Positions 35,607-46,700 of a stretch of DNA of 64,000 nt are shown piece after piece; positions within the stretch are counted from its first letter, which is position 1; the number at the start of each line of letters is the position of its first letter. The translations under genes and the position numbers were made by a program. This DNA comes from Eunapius fragilis (Eukaryota; Porifera; Demospongiae; Spongillida; Spongillidae), in the NCBI GenBank assembly GCA_963681505.1, contig OY811980.1, forward strand, positions 3,708,553-3,772,552, given 5' to 3'. The notes under the pieces were generated by a model. It was not told the origin of the DNA, made no database searches, and saw only the letters and a list, made by a program, of their open reading frames with translations.

Positions 35607-36519
35607 CAGGGGCGGATGCAGGATTTTGGCGAGGGGGGGGGGGTCCGACATGAATAATTGATGAGGAGGGGGGCGCGCGCGAAGCGCGCGAAAAATTTTG
35701 TGGTACGCATTCCAATTTTTCCACAGATTGTACATGTAAGGGGGCCGGGGATTGGAAACTAAGGCAATCAACACCAATAAATGAGTGACACTCCGTTACA
35801 TTTCTGCCGGCTATTGCAGTCTTATGGATTTAAATGGCTGTGTTGTTACATGCATGCGGTTTCCATTGCTATTTGAACCACTTACAATTTATAATCGCAC
35901 TCCGGCAGATGACCTACTCCAAGCAGTGAACAGTATAACATTCGCGCGCGAAAAATTTTTTGCACACATTCCACAGATTGTACATGTAGGGGGATTAGAA
36001 ACGGAAGCAATCATAACCAATAAATGCGTGCCACTCCGTTACGTTCTGGTTTCCAGGCTATTGTGGTTTTGCGGATTTAAACGGCTCTATTGTGTTTCGT
36101 CGCAGATTTGCATTGTACGCCGGCTTAGTTTCTTTGTTAAAATTTATAATTTAAAATTTAAATTTGCAATGGTCTTGCAGCAAGGTGCATTCAACCTTGA
36201 TGGGTACTAATAACAGAGCACGAATCAAAATAACTGCGAAAGAATCGCTCTATAATACGACCTTGGGTTAGCATTTTGGAATACATTTACCTTACGTATA
36301 AATACCAGCCTACTACGTATCTCGCAATTTACAGACTAAAATATAGTACTAACCAACGAATAAGCAATAAGAATAAGCTATTTAGCAACTTCACGAAGTG
36401 CACTACGTAGAAATGTATATCTCACGTGCGACACGTCATATACTAATTATATTCATATTCAGGTTCGAGGGGGGGGGGGGGTCCAGACACCCTGGACCCC
36501 CCCCCTGGATCCGCCACTG
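35607..36519. mobile_element. 0.9-kb non-autonomous TIR element with 5-bp target duplication
   Basis: It starts CAGGGGCGGATGCAGG and ends with CCTGGATCCGCCACTG (14 of 16 matching in reverse complement), flanked by TGCTA on both sides (35602-35606 and 36520-36524). G- and C-runs lie just inside the ends. An internal segment of about 150 bp is tandemly duplicated (35680-35850 and 35940-36085; both contain GCGCGCGAAAAATTTT and CCACAGATTGTACATGTA). No transposase. A second end-like GTGGCGGATCCAG follows at 36529, perhaps part of another copy. It lies immediately upstream of HSDL2 exon 1. Confidence 0.7.
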
Positions 36520-36664
36520 TGCTACGTGCAGTGGCGGATCCAGAGGAGGGCGGCTGCCCCTAATTATGGTTCATTTAATTATGCTGCTGCTGTCTGTCAT
36601 TGCAGCATACAATTAGTACGATAATTTAGCTAACTTTGCGAGGGGTCAGACACGCCAGAAATCT

Positions 36665-36875
36665 CGTACGACCAGCTCAGAAATTTAAGAAATTAATTTC
36701 GAAATTCATGAAGAAATACAAAATTCCGGCAAAAAGTATGAAATTTCCGTATTTTAGGCAAAAATTTCCGTTACACTTTGAAATTTCCGTAGTTTAATGA
36801 AATTTCCGGACATCTAGAAATTTTATTCCGGTTATTGAGAAATTTTAGTCAGGAAATCGAGCTACGACGACCCAT
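36665..36875. repeat. Short element with AAATTTCCG motif array
   Basis: At least six copies of AAATTTCCG or close variants lie between TCGTACGACCAGCTC and GAGCTACGACGA, which are imperfect inverted ends. A similar motif cluster (GAAATCTGGGAAAT) occurs at 39395-39470. No coding content. Confidence 0.5.
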
Positions 36876-37074
36876 TGTTTAAACAAAAGAGCAATTATGA
36901 GTTTGCTTACTAGGTTATACTTGTTCCCAGGCAAGTGGGAGTTGTTACCGCTAGGTTCTAGGCGTATGTGCTACCCGTTAACGTACTACCTTCGCTAACT
37001 TAGGGGGCGTGTCCAAACGATAACGTCATCAATTATGGATCGTGGAGATCAAGCTGAGTCGAGCGCAGAGAGCT

Positions 37075-38567
37075 CACTGGCAGGTAAATCAGCTTCTGTG
37101 CTGAGAGCTTTGAATATAGTTAGCTCACAAGGTCAAGCACTTGGGTTTAACGTTAACCTCAAAAAGTGTGAATTGTATGGAGCAGGAGACCTCTCTTCAT
37201 TCCCCAATGCAACTCAGACCTCCAACACATATCACCTAGAATTACTTGGAGCTCCAATTGGTGACTCTGAATTTTGCAACCAGTTCATTTCTAGAAAGCA
37301 TCAGGCTGCCTTAGCTCTTCTGTCCACCCTTGAAGAAATTGGCAGTTTAGACCCACAAGTTGTATTGGCCCTGTTGCGTCTCTGCTCTGGTTTTTGCAAG
37401 CTGATCCACATTGCTAGAGTCACTCCACCACACCTTTTCTTGAATGCCATGCAGTGCTATGACGCAGATATTTGCTGCTCCTTTGCAAACTGCACTGGCG
37501 TTGATGTCTCTGATACTGCTTGGAAGCAAGCTAAAATGAGTCTGCGAAGAGGAGGATTGGGGCTTCGCTCACTAGTGAATCACTCTTCAGCAGCCTATAT
37601 AGCATCCTTTTGCACATCTGGAAGTGTACAAACTACACCACATTTGGATAAAGTCATCTCTCACTATAATAGTTGTGTTGCAGATTGTGACACCTTATCA
37701 ATCACCTCACTGAAGGAAAACAGTCCAAACCAAAAGAAACAATCAGATTCTATTGAAGCATTACAATTCAACTCACTCCTCAGCACAAGTTCCACAGCAG
37801 ACAGGGCACGATTATTATCCATCTCCTCCCCTCATGCTTCAGCATGGATCTCTGTAGTTTCATCAATCAGCCTTGGTTTGCACTTTGAACCACAAGAGTT
37901 TAATACAGCACTAAAATGGTGGCTTGAGATTAATCCCTCAATGGGTTTAGATGGTAATTTAATGGCTTACCCTCTTTGTCCAGGTAATTCACTTGACCCT
38001 TTGGGGTATCATTGTGTAACTTGCAAGAGAGGCGGCGATGTCACTTTGAGGCATAATGCGTTATGTAATGTGCTATTCAATCCTTCCGTAGAGCTGGCTT
38101 GTCATCACATCTTGAGGTTGGTAGTGGCTGGGGTCAGAAGAGTTCAAGGACCCGTCCAGCAACATTCTAGTCACCAATTGGGACAACGGCATCTCAGCAG
38201 CCTTCGATGTCACTGTTGCATCTCCGCTCAATTGTAGTACCATTATGGAAGCAGGCATGTACTCAGGTGCTGCGGCAAGAGCAGCTGAGCTCAGAAAGCA
38301 CACTCAAAATGACTCTTTATGTGCTGAACTAAGTTGGAAAAGTATTCCACTGGCAGTAGAGTGTTATGGTGCATGGGGTCCAGAGGCTTTAAAGGCCTCT
38401 CACAAGTAGCCACTCGTTTAGCCATTCGTGGGAATACCTCTAAATCTATGGCATTGACTGACCTCTTTGGTCACCTCAGTCACTCACTAATTGGAGCTAA
38501 TGCTTGTGCCATTCTGAGTCGTTCGTACTCCCACCTTGTGCAGCAGGTGGATGAACTTTGTGTGTAA
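37075..38567 (+). pseudogene. LINE-like reverse transcriptase, 5'-truncated C-terminal half
   Basis: The reading frame at 37035-38237 and following sequence carry AGKSASVLRAL, GFNVNLKKCELYG, LELLGAPIG, LRRGGLGLRSL, CKRGGDVTLRHNALCN, and later AARAAELRKHTQNDSLC, IPLAVECYGAWGPEAL and NACAILSRS. These match the region downstream of the polymerase active site in a retroelement ORF family common in corals, molluscs and sponges. The catalytic aspartate motif should lie just upstream and is missing, as expected from 5' truncation during target-primed insertion. The ORF is broken at about two places near its end. The clade is not assigned. Confidence 0.65.
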
Positions 38568-40247
38568 TTGTTTGGATTGTGTGTGGTTAAATACTGTATG
38601 TTCAACCACAATTAATAATAAATAATGCATGCATTTAAAAATGCTTTTTCAATAACGATTAATTAAGGTCTTTCTCTCATGATGTTGTCTTGCTGCGGTG
38701 ACTTGAAATGACGGATCTTGTTTGCACGGGCCGCAGAAATAGACCCTTCCTTTAAGGACATGACATCAGTCATTAACGTACTCATAGATATTAGAGATAT
38801 TTCTCTAATATCTATGACGTATCTAACCATTTCGTTGATTAGTGATGTCACGTCCGGAGCACTTCTTAGGGTCTATTAATGCATATATGTGACAGTATTA
38901 GTCTGAGCTTCTTCAGTATGTCCGATCATGTCCGGAATTAAGCACCTCTGGACAAAAGCATAGATATTAGAGTAAATAGTAAATATCTATGACAAAAGCG
39001 AGGACCGAGGCGTGAAGGCATGCATATTTCAAATTTGTGTATCTTTCTTGGTCTGCTTCTGCCTTCAGTATGTCCAGCCATGTCCTGATTTGAGCATCCA
39101 ACAATGCTTGACAAACAAATATGGCTGCTTCAGCCGAGTTGGGCTTAGTTGAGCTTCTGTACAGAAGCGAGGACAAAAGGAAATAACCCAAAAAGTAACA
39201 AAGATCGATGCGCATTCCTTTATGTAATGTTGTCAGCCTGGACTTGTTAAACAACATTTGTTTGGTTAGATGTTCATTATAGCAAAGTTGATAGCTCGTC
39301 TAGCTGTCAGCCCCGACGTCAACCCTGACACTTGTCTAACACAGAGTACGGAGATATTCGAGAGACTTCGGAATGATATCAATACTTGCGGTGGAAATTA
39401 AGCAGAAATTTAGAAAATATGGCAGAAATCTGGGAAATCCGGCGCAGAAATCTGGGAAATTTGAAATTCCGTACGGATTGATAAGTCAAGTTATTTGTTG
39501 CATAATTTTGAGGGGGCATAAATTAGCCTCGTCCCAGGCCCTATTTTTATATTAAATATTTATTTTTGGTTACCGTAACTTTAATATAAAAATAGGGCCT
39601 GGGGACGAGGCTAGACATAAATGCGCTCTACTATACAGTGAGTTTAGTAGGTCCTATGTAGGATTTGAAGTGTGATGAATACGATTAGCAAAACACCAGA
39701 TTCCACTATTGCCGTTGCACCGTAGAATCAGTTGGACTTTAGCGAGCGTATTTGGATACAGCCAACAATTACCTACAATGTAATAAAACTGCCGACGCTT
39801 AGAAAGCTCAGACAACAGAGATAACGCTCTCTCGTTCCTACACGAACCTGAAAAAAAAGTTTCTCCTTCTTCCGGATCTGATAAGATAAGATTTGCTCGG
39901 ATAAGAGGTTTATTGCATTGCATCTTTGTCACAATTGAAGTATAATGTTAGCCGTTATGCGGAAGCACTAGAACCAACAAGTTAGAAACTTATTGTCGAG
40001 TTGGATTTGTTTTATTATGTTAGTAACGAGAGTTATGCTTGACACAAATTTCAATCTCTAGCAAACTTAGTTTTGTTAGTATAGCCCACAACAGATTTTA
40101 TCGGCCTTTGGAAGACATAAAAGTGGGCGGGAACGTGTGGTTGAACACGTTCTATATTTCATATATTAGTGCGCTATTACAGTTTTTGTCACGGTTGTAC
40201 CGTACGGTGTACCAAAAGCTTGACGTGTCTGGTTTGTTTTCTTCAAA
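38568..40247. other. Intergenic region with small hairpins
   Basis: No supported gene. A perfect hairpin, TAGATATTAGAGATA against its complement, lies at 38788-38818. Related words GTATGTCCGATCATGTCC and GTATGTCCAGCCATGTCC occur at 38917 and 39067, hinting at an old 150-bp duplication. A minus-strand frame (38967-39257) runs through this without recognisable motifs. Confidence 0.4.
39522..39614. mobile_element. Tiny hairpin MITE
   Basis: TAGCCTCGTCCCAGGCCCTA and its near-complement TAGGGCCTGGGGACGAGGCTA enclose about 50 AT-rich bases that continue the pairing (TTTTTATATTA against TAATATAAAAA). The total is about 93 bp. Confidence 0.75.
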
Positions 40248-40439
40248 ATGCCGTCACGTCGCTCGCGAAGAGAAATGAATCGCTCAAAGAAGATCGCAAA
40301 GTTAAATGATGACTGTTGTGTTGGCGAGTCGCAAGATATTGAGGAGCGTGACAGTTTTCAAGAAGCGCATGAAAAAAATAGAAGACTTGCCACAGGAAGC
40401 ACTACAAAGCCGATCCTGAGAGTAAGAAGGATAGCATGA
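40248..40439 (+). CDS. Short basic reading frame, perhaps the N-terminal part of the hAT-like gene
   Basis: 63 codons starting MPSRRSRREMNRSKK, strongly basic, then acidic (ESQDIEERDSFQEAHEKN). I do not recognise it. It lies upstream of, and on the same strand as, the hAT remnant at 40880-42540. The hairpin MITE at 40575-40867 has inserted between them, so it could be a leading exon of that element. That is speculative. Confidence 0.25.
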   Translation: MPSRRSRREMNRSKKIAKLNDDCCVGESQDIEERDSFQEAHEKNRRLATGSTTKPILRVRRIA

Positions 40440-40574
40440 AGGCCCAATGCATGTGAGCAGATCAAACGGTCTCTTGTGCTACGATAGAGTATGATTCTAA
40501 GGTTGCCCAATACATGCCTCAATATGCATATATACTTCCTCCTTCGTTTATTCTCATGCATAAAAATGTGTGAA

Positions 40575-40867
40575 ACAAGATATAAAAATAAAATTGGTGA
40601 TGTAGGATTTGTAGACAGCAATTGAGTAAAAAGTAAGGAAACAAGGAATTATGGATATTAGACATTCATTTAATTATAAATATTACAGACCTACATTATT
40701 TAGCAAATCTACCTCCTTGAAATTCTGTGCTAAATGTAGGTATGTAATATTTATAATTAAATGAATGCCTAATATCCGTAATTCCTTGTTTCCTTACTTT
40801 TTACTCAATTGCTGTCAACAAATCCTACATCACCAATTTTATTTTTATTAAATTTTTATATCTTGTG
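40575..40867. mobile_element. About 290-bp hairpin MITE
   Basis: A long palindrome with ends ACAAGATATAAAAAT and its complement. Each half contains AAAATTGGTGATGTAGGA and TTACTTTTTACTCAATTG or complements. It shares the core AAGGAAACAAGG and the overall layout with the MITE at 29462-29747, so they look like two members of one family. It is inserted within or next to the hAT remnant. Confidence 0.8.
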
Positions 40868-40879
40868 TATATTATTATT

Positions 40880-42540
40880 GGTAGTATTTTCCATAACGGA
40901 AACAAGTAGAAAGCGAAAGGATAAGGACGTAGTAAGTTCTAAAGAATGGACAACTGATATTCGATCATTTATGCAAATTTCTAAAAGAGTTTGCTTAATA
41001 TATTCCTTTGAATGTGAGCCTATTCTAAATGAAGACAGTTGTCCTGTCCCACATCTGGAAGATGTGGTAACATCTGATTCAGACGATTCAATTTCTTTAG
41101 AAGAACCTGGTCCTTGGAGGCATTACTTGCCACATGCTCTGCAGAATCTGATTTGAGAATGAGTCGTCCGAATTCATCTGTAGTTGAAAGCATTAGTAAT
41201 TCAGCAAATACTGATGAGAACTACTCTGATGTACAATCCACTTCTATAAGTGCTATGCCAGTACTATATCAACAACCATAGCATCCATAATGCTTAATAA
41301 GCCTTGTGAAAAGAGAAACAGTTACTATGGCACAACTATTGAATAATCCTACAAGCTTATCAACTAGTGACACAGAGCCAGCACATAGATATTAAAAACG
41401 GTAAGGCTCACCAAACATACTTTAAGTTTAAGAGAAATTGGCTGCAAGAATTTCATGGTTTACTTGGTCACCAGCACAAAATGGAGCATATCGTAAATAC
41501 TGTGTACTTTTTGCACACCTACCTAAAGGAAGGCAGAGTAGGAGTTTTAGATCAACATAGTACGTTCCAAGGTCATAAAGATGGGCAAATCATTTTTGGC
41601 TTCCTGTAGGAAAGGAAGTATTCATTGACTTTGTACAATTGGAATGAACAAATTCCAATTGTGTGCAAGAAATTAATTGAATGTTACATAACTCGCAGCA
41701 TTGATTTAAATAAAGTCAGAGGTCAGACATACGACACAACTAGCTCTATATGTCATCCGCGGTAAATGGTGTACATGGAAGATTAAGAGCAGTTTATAAT
41801 AAAGCAATACATTTACCATGTAATGCACGTATTTATCAGCTCCAGTTGCACATTGCATCTGTAAGAAATGTGATATGAATGAGTTTTTTATTCTTTCACA
41901 ATTCTCCAAAGAGGCAAGCATTTTTTTGTACGTGTTTTTGAAAAATATTTTCCTACAGTAACACAAAGTAAACTATGTCATCACGATGGGTAGAACTTCA
42001 TGAAGCGTACCGGCGAAGATTTTATGGAACTAATTTCAGCCATTGTAATGACAGGGGACATTATTGCAAATCCTCACCTTTATGAAACTGAATTAATAGA
42101 GAATTAGTCATGGGACAAAGATAAAACAAATGGATATGTGTCAGCTTTAAGACGCTTTGAAAACTTCCATCTCCTTCATTGTTCAAAAGAATGCTTTGCA
42201 CCCATGTAATGAAAGGAATTGCTGCTAAACTCCAAAAATGAGACAGATATTTTGCGAAGCATACCAAAGAGGATAGCTTGTGTACAAACTTACTATACTG
42301 ATATTGATACATTCCATGATAGGTGTTATAGCGAGGCAAAACAATTAGGTGCAGAAATAGACTCAGTGGAAGAGAAGCCCAGAACAATATGAGGGGGATG
42401 ACAAGCAAATCGATCAAATGTTCTTGTGGAGAGCATTCCAGAATACTTTAAGAGATGCATAAGTATACCATTTTTAAAATTCCTATTATCAGAAATGACA
42501 ACTTGTTTCTCAGAAACTAAGTCACATCAATTTTGTCATT
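40880..42540 (+). pseudogene. hAT-like transposase remnant (TTF/ZMYM type)
   Basis: Decayed pieces appear in the order expected for hAT-related proteins with an N-terminal TTF-type domain. An acidic lead (TSDSDDSISLEE) is followed by FKFKRNWLQEFHGL at about 41418-41470 (compare family F..WL..FPWL), HKDGQIIF, then MTGDIIANPHLYE and YSEAKQLGAEIDSVEEKPRT. Next come NVLVESIPEYFKRCISIPFL and LLSEMTTCFS (about 42418-42520). The KPRT...N.....PEEYFRR.I.IPFLD.LL.EL..RF order is characteristic. Stops and frame changes are frequent, and the C-terminal dimerisation region is not seen. A plain DNA transposon fossil. Confidence 0.6.
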
Positions 42541-42851
42541 AATTCCGTTAGTTGCCATTGTGAAATCTGACATTTTGTTCATTATACCACAGTGACTTCC
42601 ATCACCTGTTGTGTTAACTGCTGAAATTAACCACTGGTGTTTATACTGGAGAGGCAAAAGCGATATTTTGGAACGTTTTATTATGAAGCATCCGCAAAGG
42701 TTATATAAATCTTTGTATGTTGACTTTTTTTTAAAATTGTTAATTCGTTTAATATAAGTAACATGAATACAAGATACAAGAGAACACACGAATGGATAAT
42801 ATGCTACCACCTACAGTACACATAATACACACTTTATCTAACATGAACAGT

Positions 42852-43400
42852 TTACAGAGAGCGGGATAGGATGGCTTGGGAATTAGCTCTCACAAGAGCC
42901 AAACTGAATCTTCCAAAGATTTCATTGCATACGAGTGACTTTGGACGTCCCTGCCTAGTGGACAAACGGGTGCCAAGTCTCGGTAGTGCTTGGATAGCCT
43001 CAGTACCCCAACATCCGTATGTCTCCACCACAAGAGGGATACATACCCAGCCTAGTTCCCTGCACTTTTCATCATTTACTTGATGCTTGCGGATCTGGGC
43101 AGCCAAGGCAGCTGAACCTGCTGTCACATACGCTTCTTGCAAAAATCTGTGCATTTAGCGTTGATGTGACAGACAGGTCAAATGCTGCTGGCTTACCCAG
43201 GACCCAGTTTGGAACAAGAACATCAGCTGGACGAGTATGTTTCCTGGACCACCCACCCATCTCTAGTTGTGGAAGCAAGACATGCAGAGTGACAAAAATC
43301 ATTGAAGATGTCTCTCAACCTGTTGTGACGTGAGACAACATCACCCCCCAACTTGCAACACAGTGCATGATGCCATAAGCATCCAAGGCAGCATTACATT
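42852..43400 (-). pseudogene. LINE-like reverse transcriptase C-terminal fragment, second copy
   Basis: Minus-strand translation gives KHTRPADVLVPNWVLGKPAA and FDLSVTS in one frame, then AALAAQIRKHQVNDEKCREL, WVCIPLVVETYGCWGTEAI and RANSQAILSRS in another, ending at about 42852. It is clearly related to the C-terminal end of the element at 37075-38567 (IPLAVECYGAWGPEAL...) but of a different subfamily. Only the terminal 0.5 kb is present. It lies about 370 bp upstream of the GH31 start codon, in the opposite direction. Confidence 0.6.
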
Positions 43401-43771
43401 GAGAGCAACTTTGACCTTGCGCAACTGGGATACCGAGCCACCATTTTATCGCCACTTGAAATTCAGAAGGCTCCAAATGAAGGCCCATGACCATCTATGT
43501 ATCACAGGCATTGCTGGAGTTCTGTTAGGAATTTTTCACCATGTGAACTACCGCTCCTATCCTTTACTCTGTGTCCTTCTTGTTTCTTGCCTGGATTTTT
43601 AATGGTAGTGATGCCTTATCTATTATTCTCCGAGAGGCCATCAAATAGTTCCCTTTTCGCTACCTTGATGCTATGCGTACGTAATATGTCATAATATGAT
43701 ATGATTATGCTTTAAGAAAATGTTTTTCATAGCGTTAGCTGTTATTTCCGGTCACCTGCACTATTACAGCA

Positions 43772-46700
43772 ATGGGTACCAAGCTAATGTACTCGCTCTT
43801 GTTGTTTTTGGCTGCAGTACTCATTGCAGCAGGGTACAACCCTGCACCAAACCCTGACTCTGTTGTCGTTGTTGGAAAAGCAAGGTTTACTGTTCTTACG
43901 AGCCATATTGTCAGAATGGAGTGGGGAGGGATTGTTGACAACGCTACTTTTTCATTTATTAACCGACATCTACCGGCTCCAGCGTATAATGTCAGCACAG
44001 ATGGTGGGTGGACAACTATTAAAACATCCGCTATCCAGGTAATTGACTGCATGTGTTTTGCTAATTGTTATTTACTGTCCAAGCGAATAACATTTGATCG
44101 GAGGCAGATGCGTGTTACGTGCTTCTTTATTACAGGTGCGCTATCTGCCAGATCAATTCACTTTCAATAATAAGAATTTAGAGGTCTCCATACAACTTAA
44201 TGGCAATACTGTTGTCTGGCAACCAATTCCAGGAGTAAATGCTACATTAAATGGAAACTTACTTGGAACCATTAGGGTAAGATGTTCATGTGGATTAAAA
44301 AAAAAAGGGGGGGGGGGGGGGGGGGAGGGTTAGTTGAATTAAATGCACTCGGGTGTATGGAATACGTTGACTTACATATACAAGTTGTTGACTTGATGAA
44401 TTCAATTTGTCACCCAATTAAATCGCAGACAAATAGTGCACTAAGTTTGAAGTATATTACCAGAAAGTGTACTAATATCATTTTGTGTTTTAGACTTTAG
44501 ATGGTGCAAATGGATCTGTTGATCTGAATTGTTATGAACAATCTAGAGCAGATCTTCATTGTCAACTGGGGTAAGTACTTATATGAGGTCATTTGTCAGG
44601 AAACTTTCCAGATACAGTCTGGTAATTTTTCATTTGTCGGGAAACTGTCCAAATACAGTCTGGGTAATTTTTAAAGAGGGGGTACTGAAAGAATTCATTA
44701 CAATCTCTTATAAACACGGTGGGGGGAGGGGGTAAACACTACTGATGTCGTGTACTTGGCGATCACCAATAGTGCATACAATAATGACCCTTACACATTT
44801 GTCTCTAGCAAAGCATTATCACCTTCCTAATTTCGCCTCATTATGCCATAACATTCCTGACCTCCTGATTTCTTATACCTCATTCAGAGCAATATTTCAA
44901 GGTCTGATACCCTTGTACTAAATCAACCTAACTTTTGGTACGATAAAGTCCAAACAACCTCCATGGCAATAGGGGTCCTACTCAATTTATTTTTACTTTA
45001 TCACTGGGAGGATGTACATGTAGCTGTGTTTTGTTGTTATGTACCTATTTCTAGCAAAGGGTCTCACCTTCCACAACCCCATTCTCCATCATTTTTTATA
45101 CTAGTACAGTCCTAACTCATTGCTAACCTACATGTATATTTTGATTATTACAGACTTTTTCCTTCATTTGAACAGATTAGTTTCTACCAATGGTTATGTT
45201 GTAATAGACGATTCTGGCCACCCCCAGTTTGATGGAGCTGACTGGCCTTGGGTTGTTAACCAGACATTTCCCCCTCCTGATAGTGCAACATGTGCTCAAG
45301 TGGATCCTTTCAATGTGAGATAAATTTATTTTTTATAAAAGTTTTCTTTCATGCTATACTTGTTGTAGAGGCTGGATTGTGGTTTTCCAGGGATTTCTTT
45401 TATTGACTGCCTTGGAAAGGTCAGCCTCTCGTAACAGATACTTTTTCACAGTACAGAATGCATGCATTCTTTGTACAATTGTATAATATAATACCATAGT
45501 TACATTTCACATGCCTGGCTTATGTATTCACTTCCTCAAAGACGAGCACATATGTATGTCCAAATTTCAGCAGTATCCATGAGATGGATACTTACGTATT
45601 TGTACATCTAGAAGTCTGCATTTCTGCATTTTGAAAACATCTTTTTATGCCACAGGGATGCTGTTTTGATTTTTCAGGCAATGGCATTCCTCAGTGTTAC
45701 TATGGACCTACATCATATCAGGATCTGTACTTTTTTGGGCATGGACATGGTAGCTTATCATAAAATTGCACTGAAGTGATCATGTGATTTTTGTCTTCCT
45801 CTAAAGATTACAAGCTAGCACTCAAAGAGTTTACAATGGTATACAAATTTACACATCAAAGTTGTCCATAGTAGACTGTTATGTTGCTAGATTTCTGGTC
45901 CTATTCCGTTGCCGCCTCGATATGCATTTGGTATCTATTATTCTCGCTACTGGGCATACAATGACATTGGTGAGATGGTAAGTACAACCACTTGAATGTG
46001 AATGTTAATACATTTACATTATGTCTAATAGAACATTGCAGCAAATTATGAGGAAAGAGGAATTCCACTTGACATTCTTGTGACCGACATGGACTGGCAC
46101 ATCACATTCTATAAGGAAGCGGACAAAGGGCAGAAGGACCAAGTGTGTTGAATAATTTATCATTATCCGCAATCTATTGCCTAGCTAATCGATTGATCTG
46201 ACATATATAATGGGAGTTTGCAGAGTTGCCATTTATATCCTCTATTAATGCATTGCATCAGGCGATTTGAAATTGCTGTACATTATACAGGATTATTGTC
46301 TTATGTTGTTCTGATATAATTATATGGTTGAATTATTACTTTATTGTATTATTAAAACAATTATTAGACTTGTAGTGGATATATTTCTTATGCGTAGCTT
46401 ATTAATTTTAACCATCTCCCACCTGTGAAGGCTGGACAGACAGTTGGTTGGACAGGCTTCACTTGGGATCGGCATTTATTTCCAAATCCAAAAGGCTTTC
46501 TGGACTGGTTTGTACAAACTATGTATATTTTATATGTATTACCTATAACTCACTCAGGTGCAAATCGAAGAACCTTAGAAATACACTTAACCTACATCCT
46601 GCTTCAGGTACAAGCATGCACTCTGCATTAGTTCATGGAATGAAACTTGGAATAACTGCAGTGATATCCTTAACATTTATATAACATTTAATTTGACAAA

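Noticed and set aside
38663-39257. Two minus-strand frames that could be one spliced gene
   Set aside because: They overlap a hairpin and an apparent local duplication; no recognised motif or convincing splice pair.
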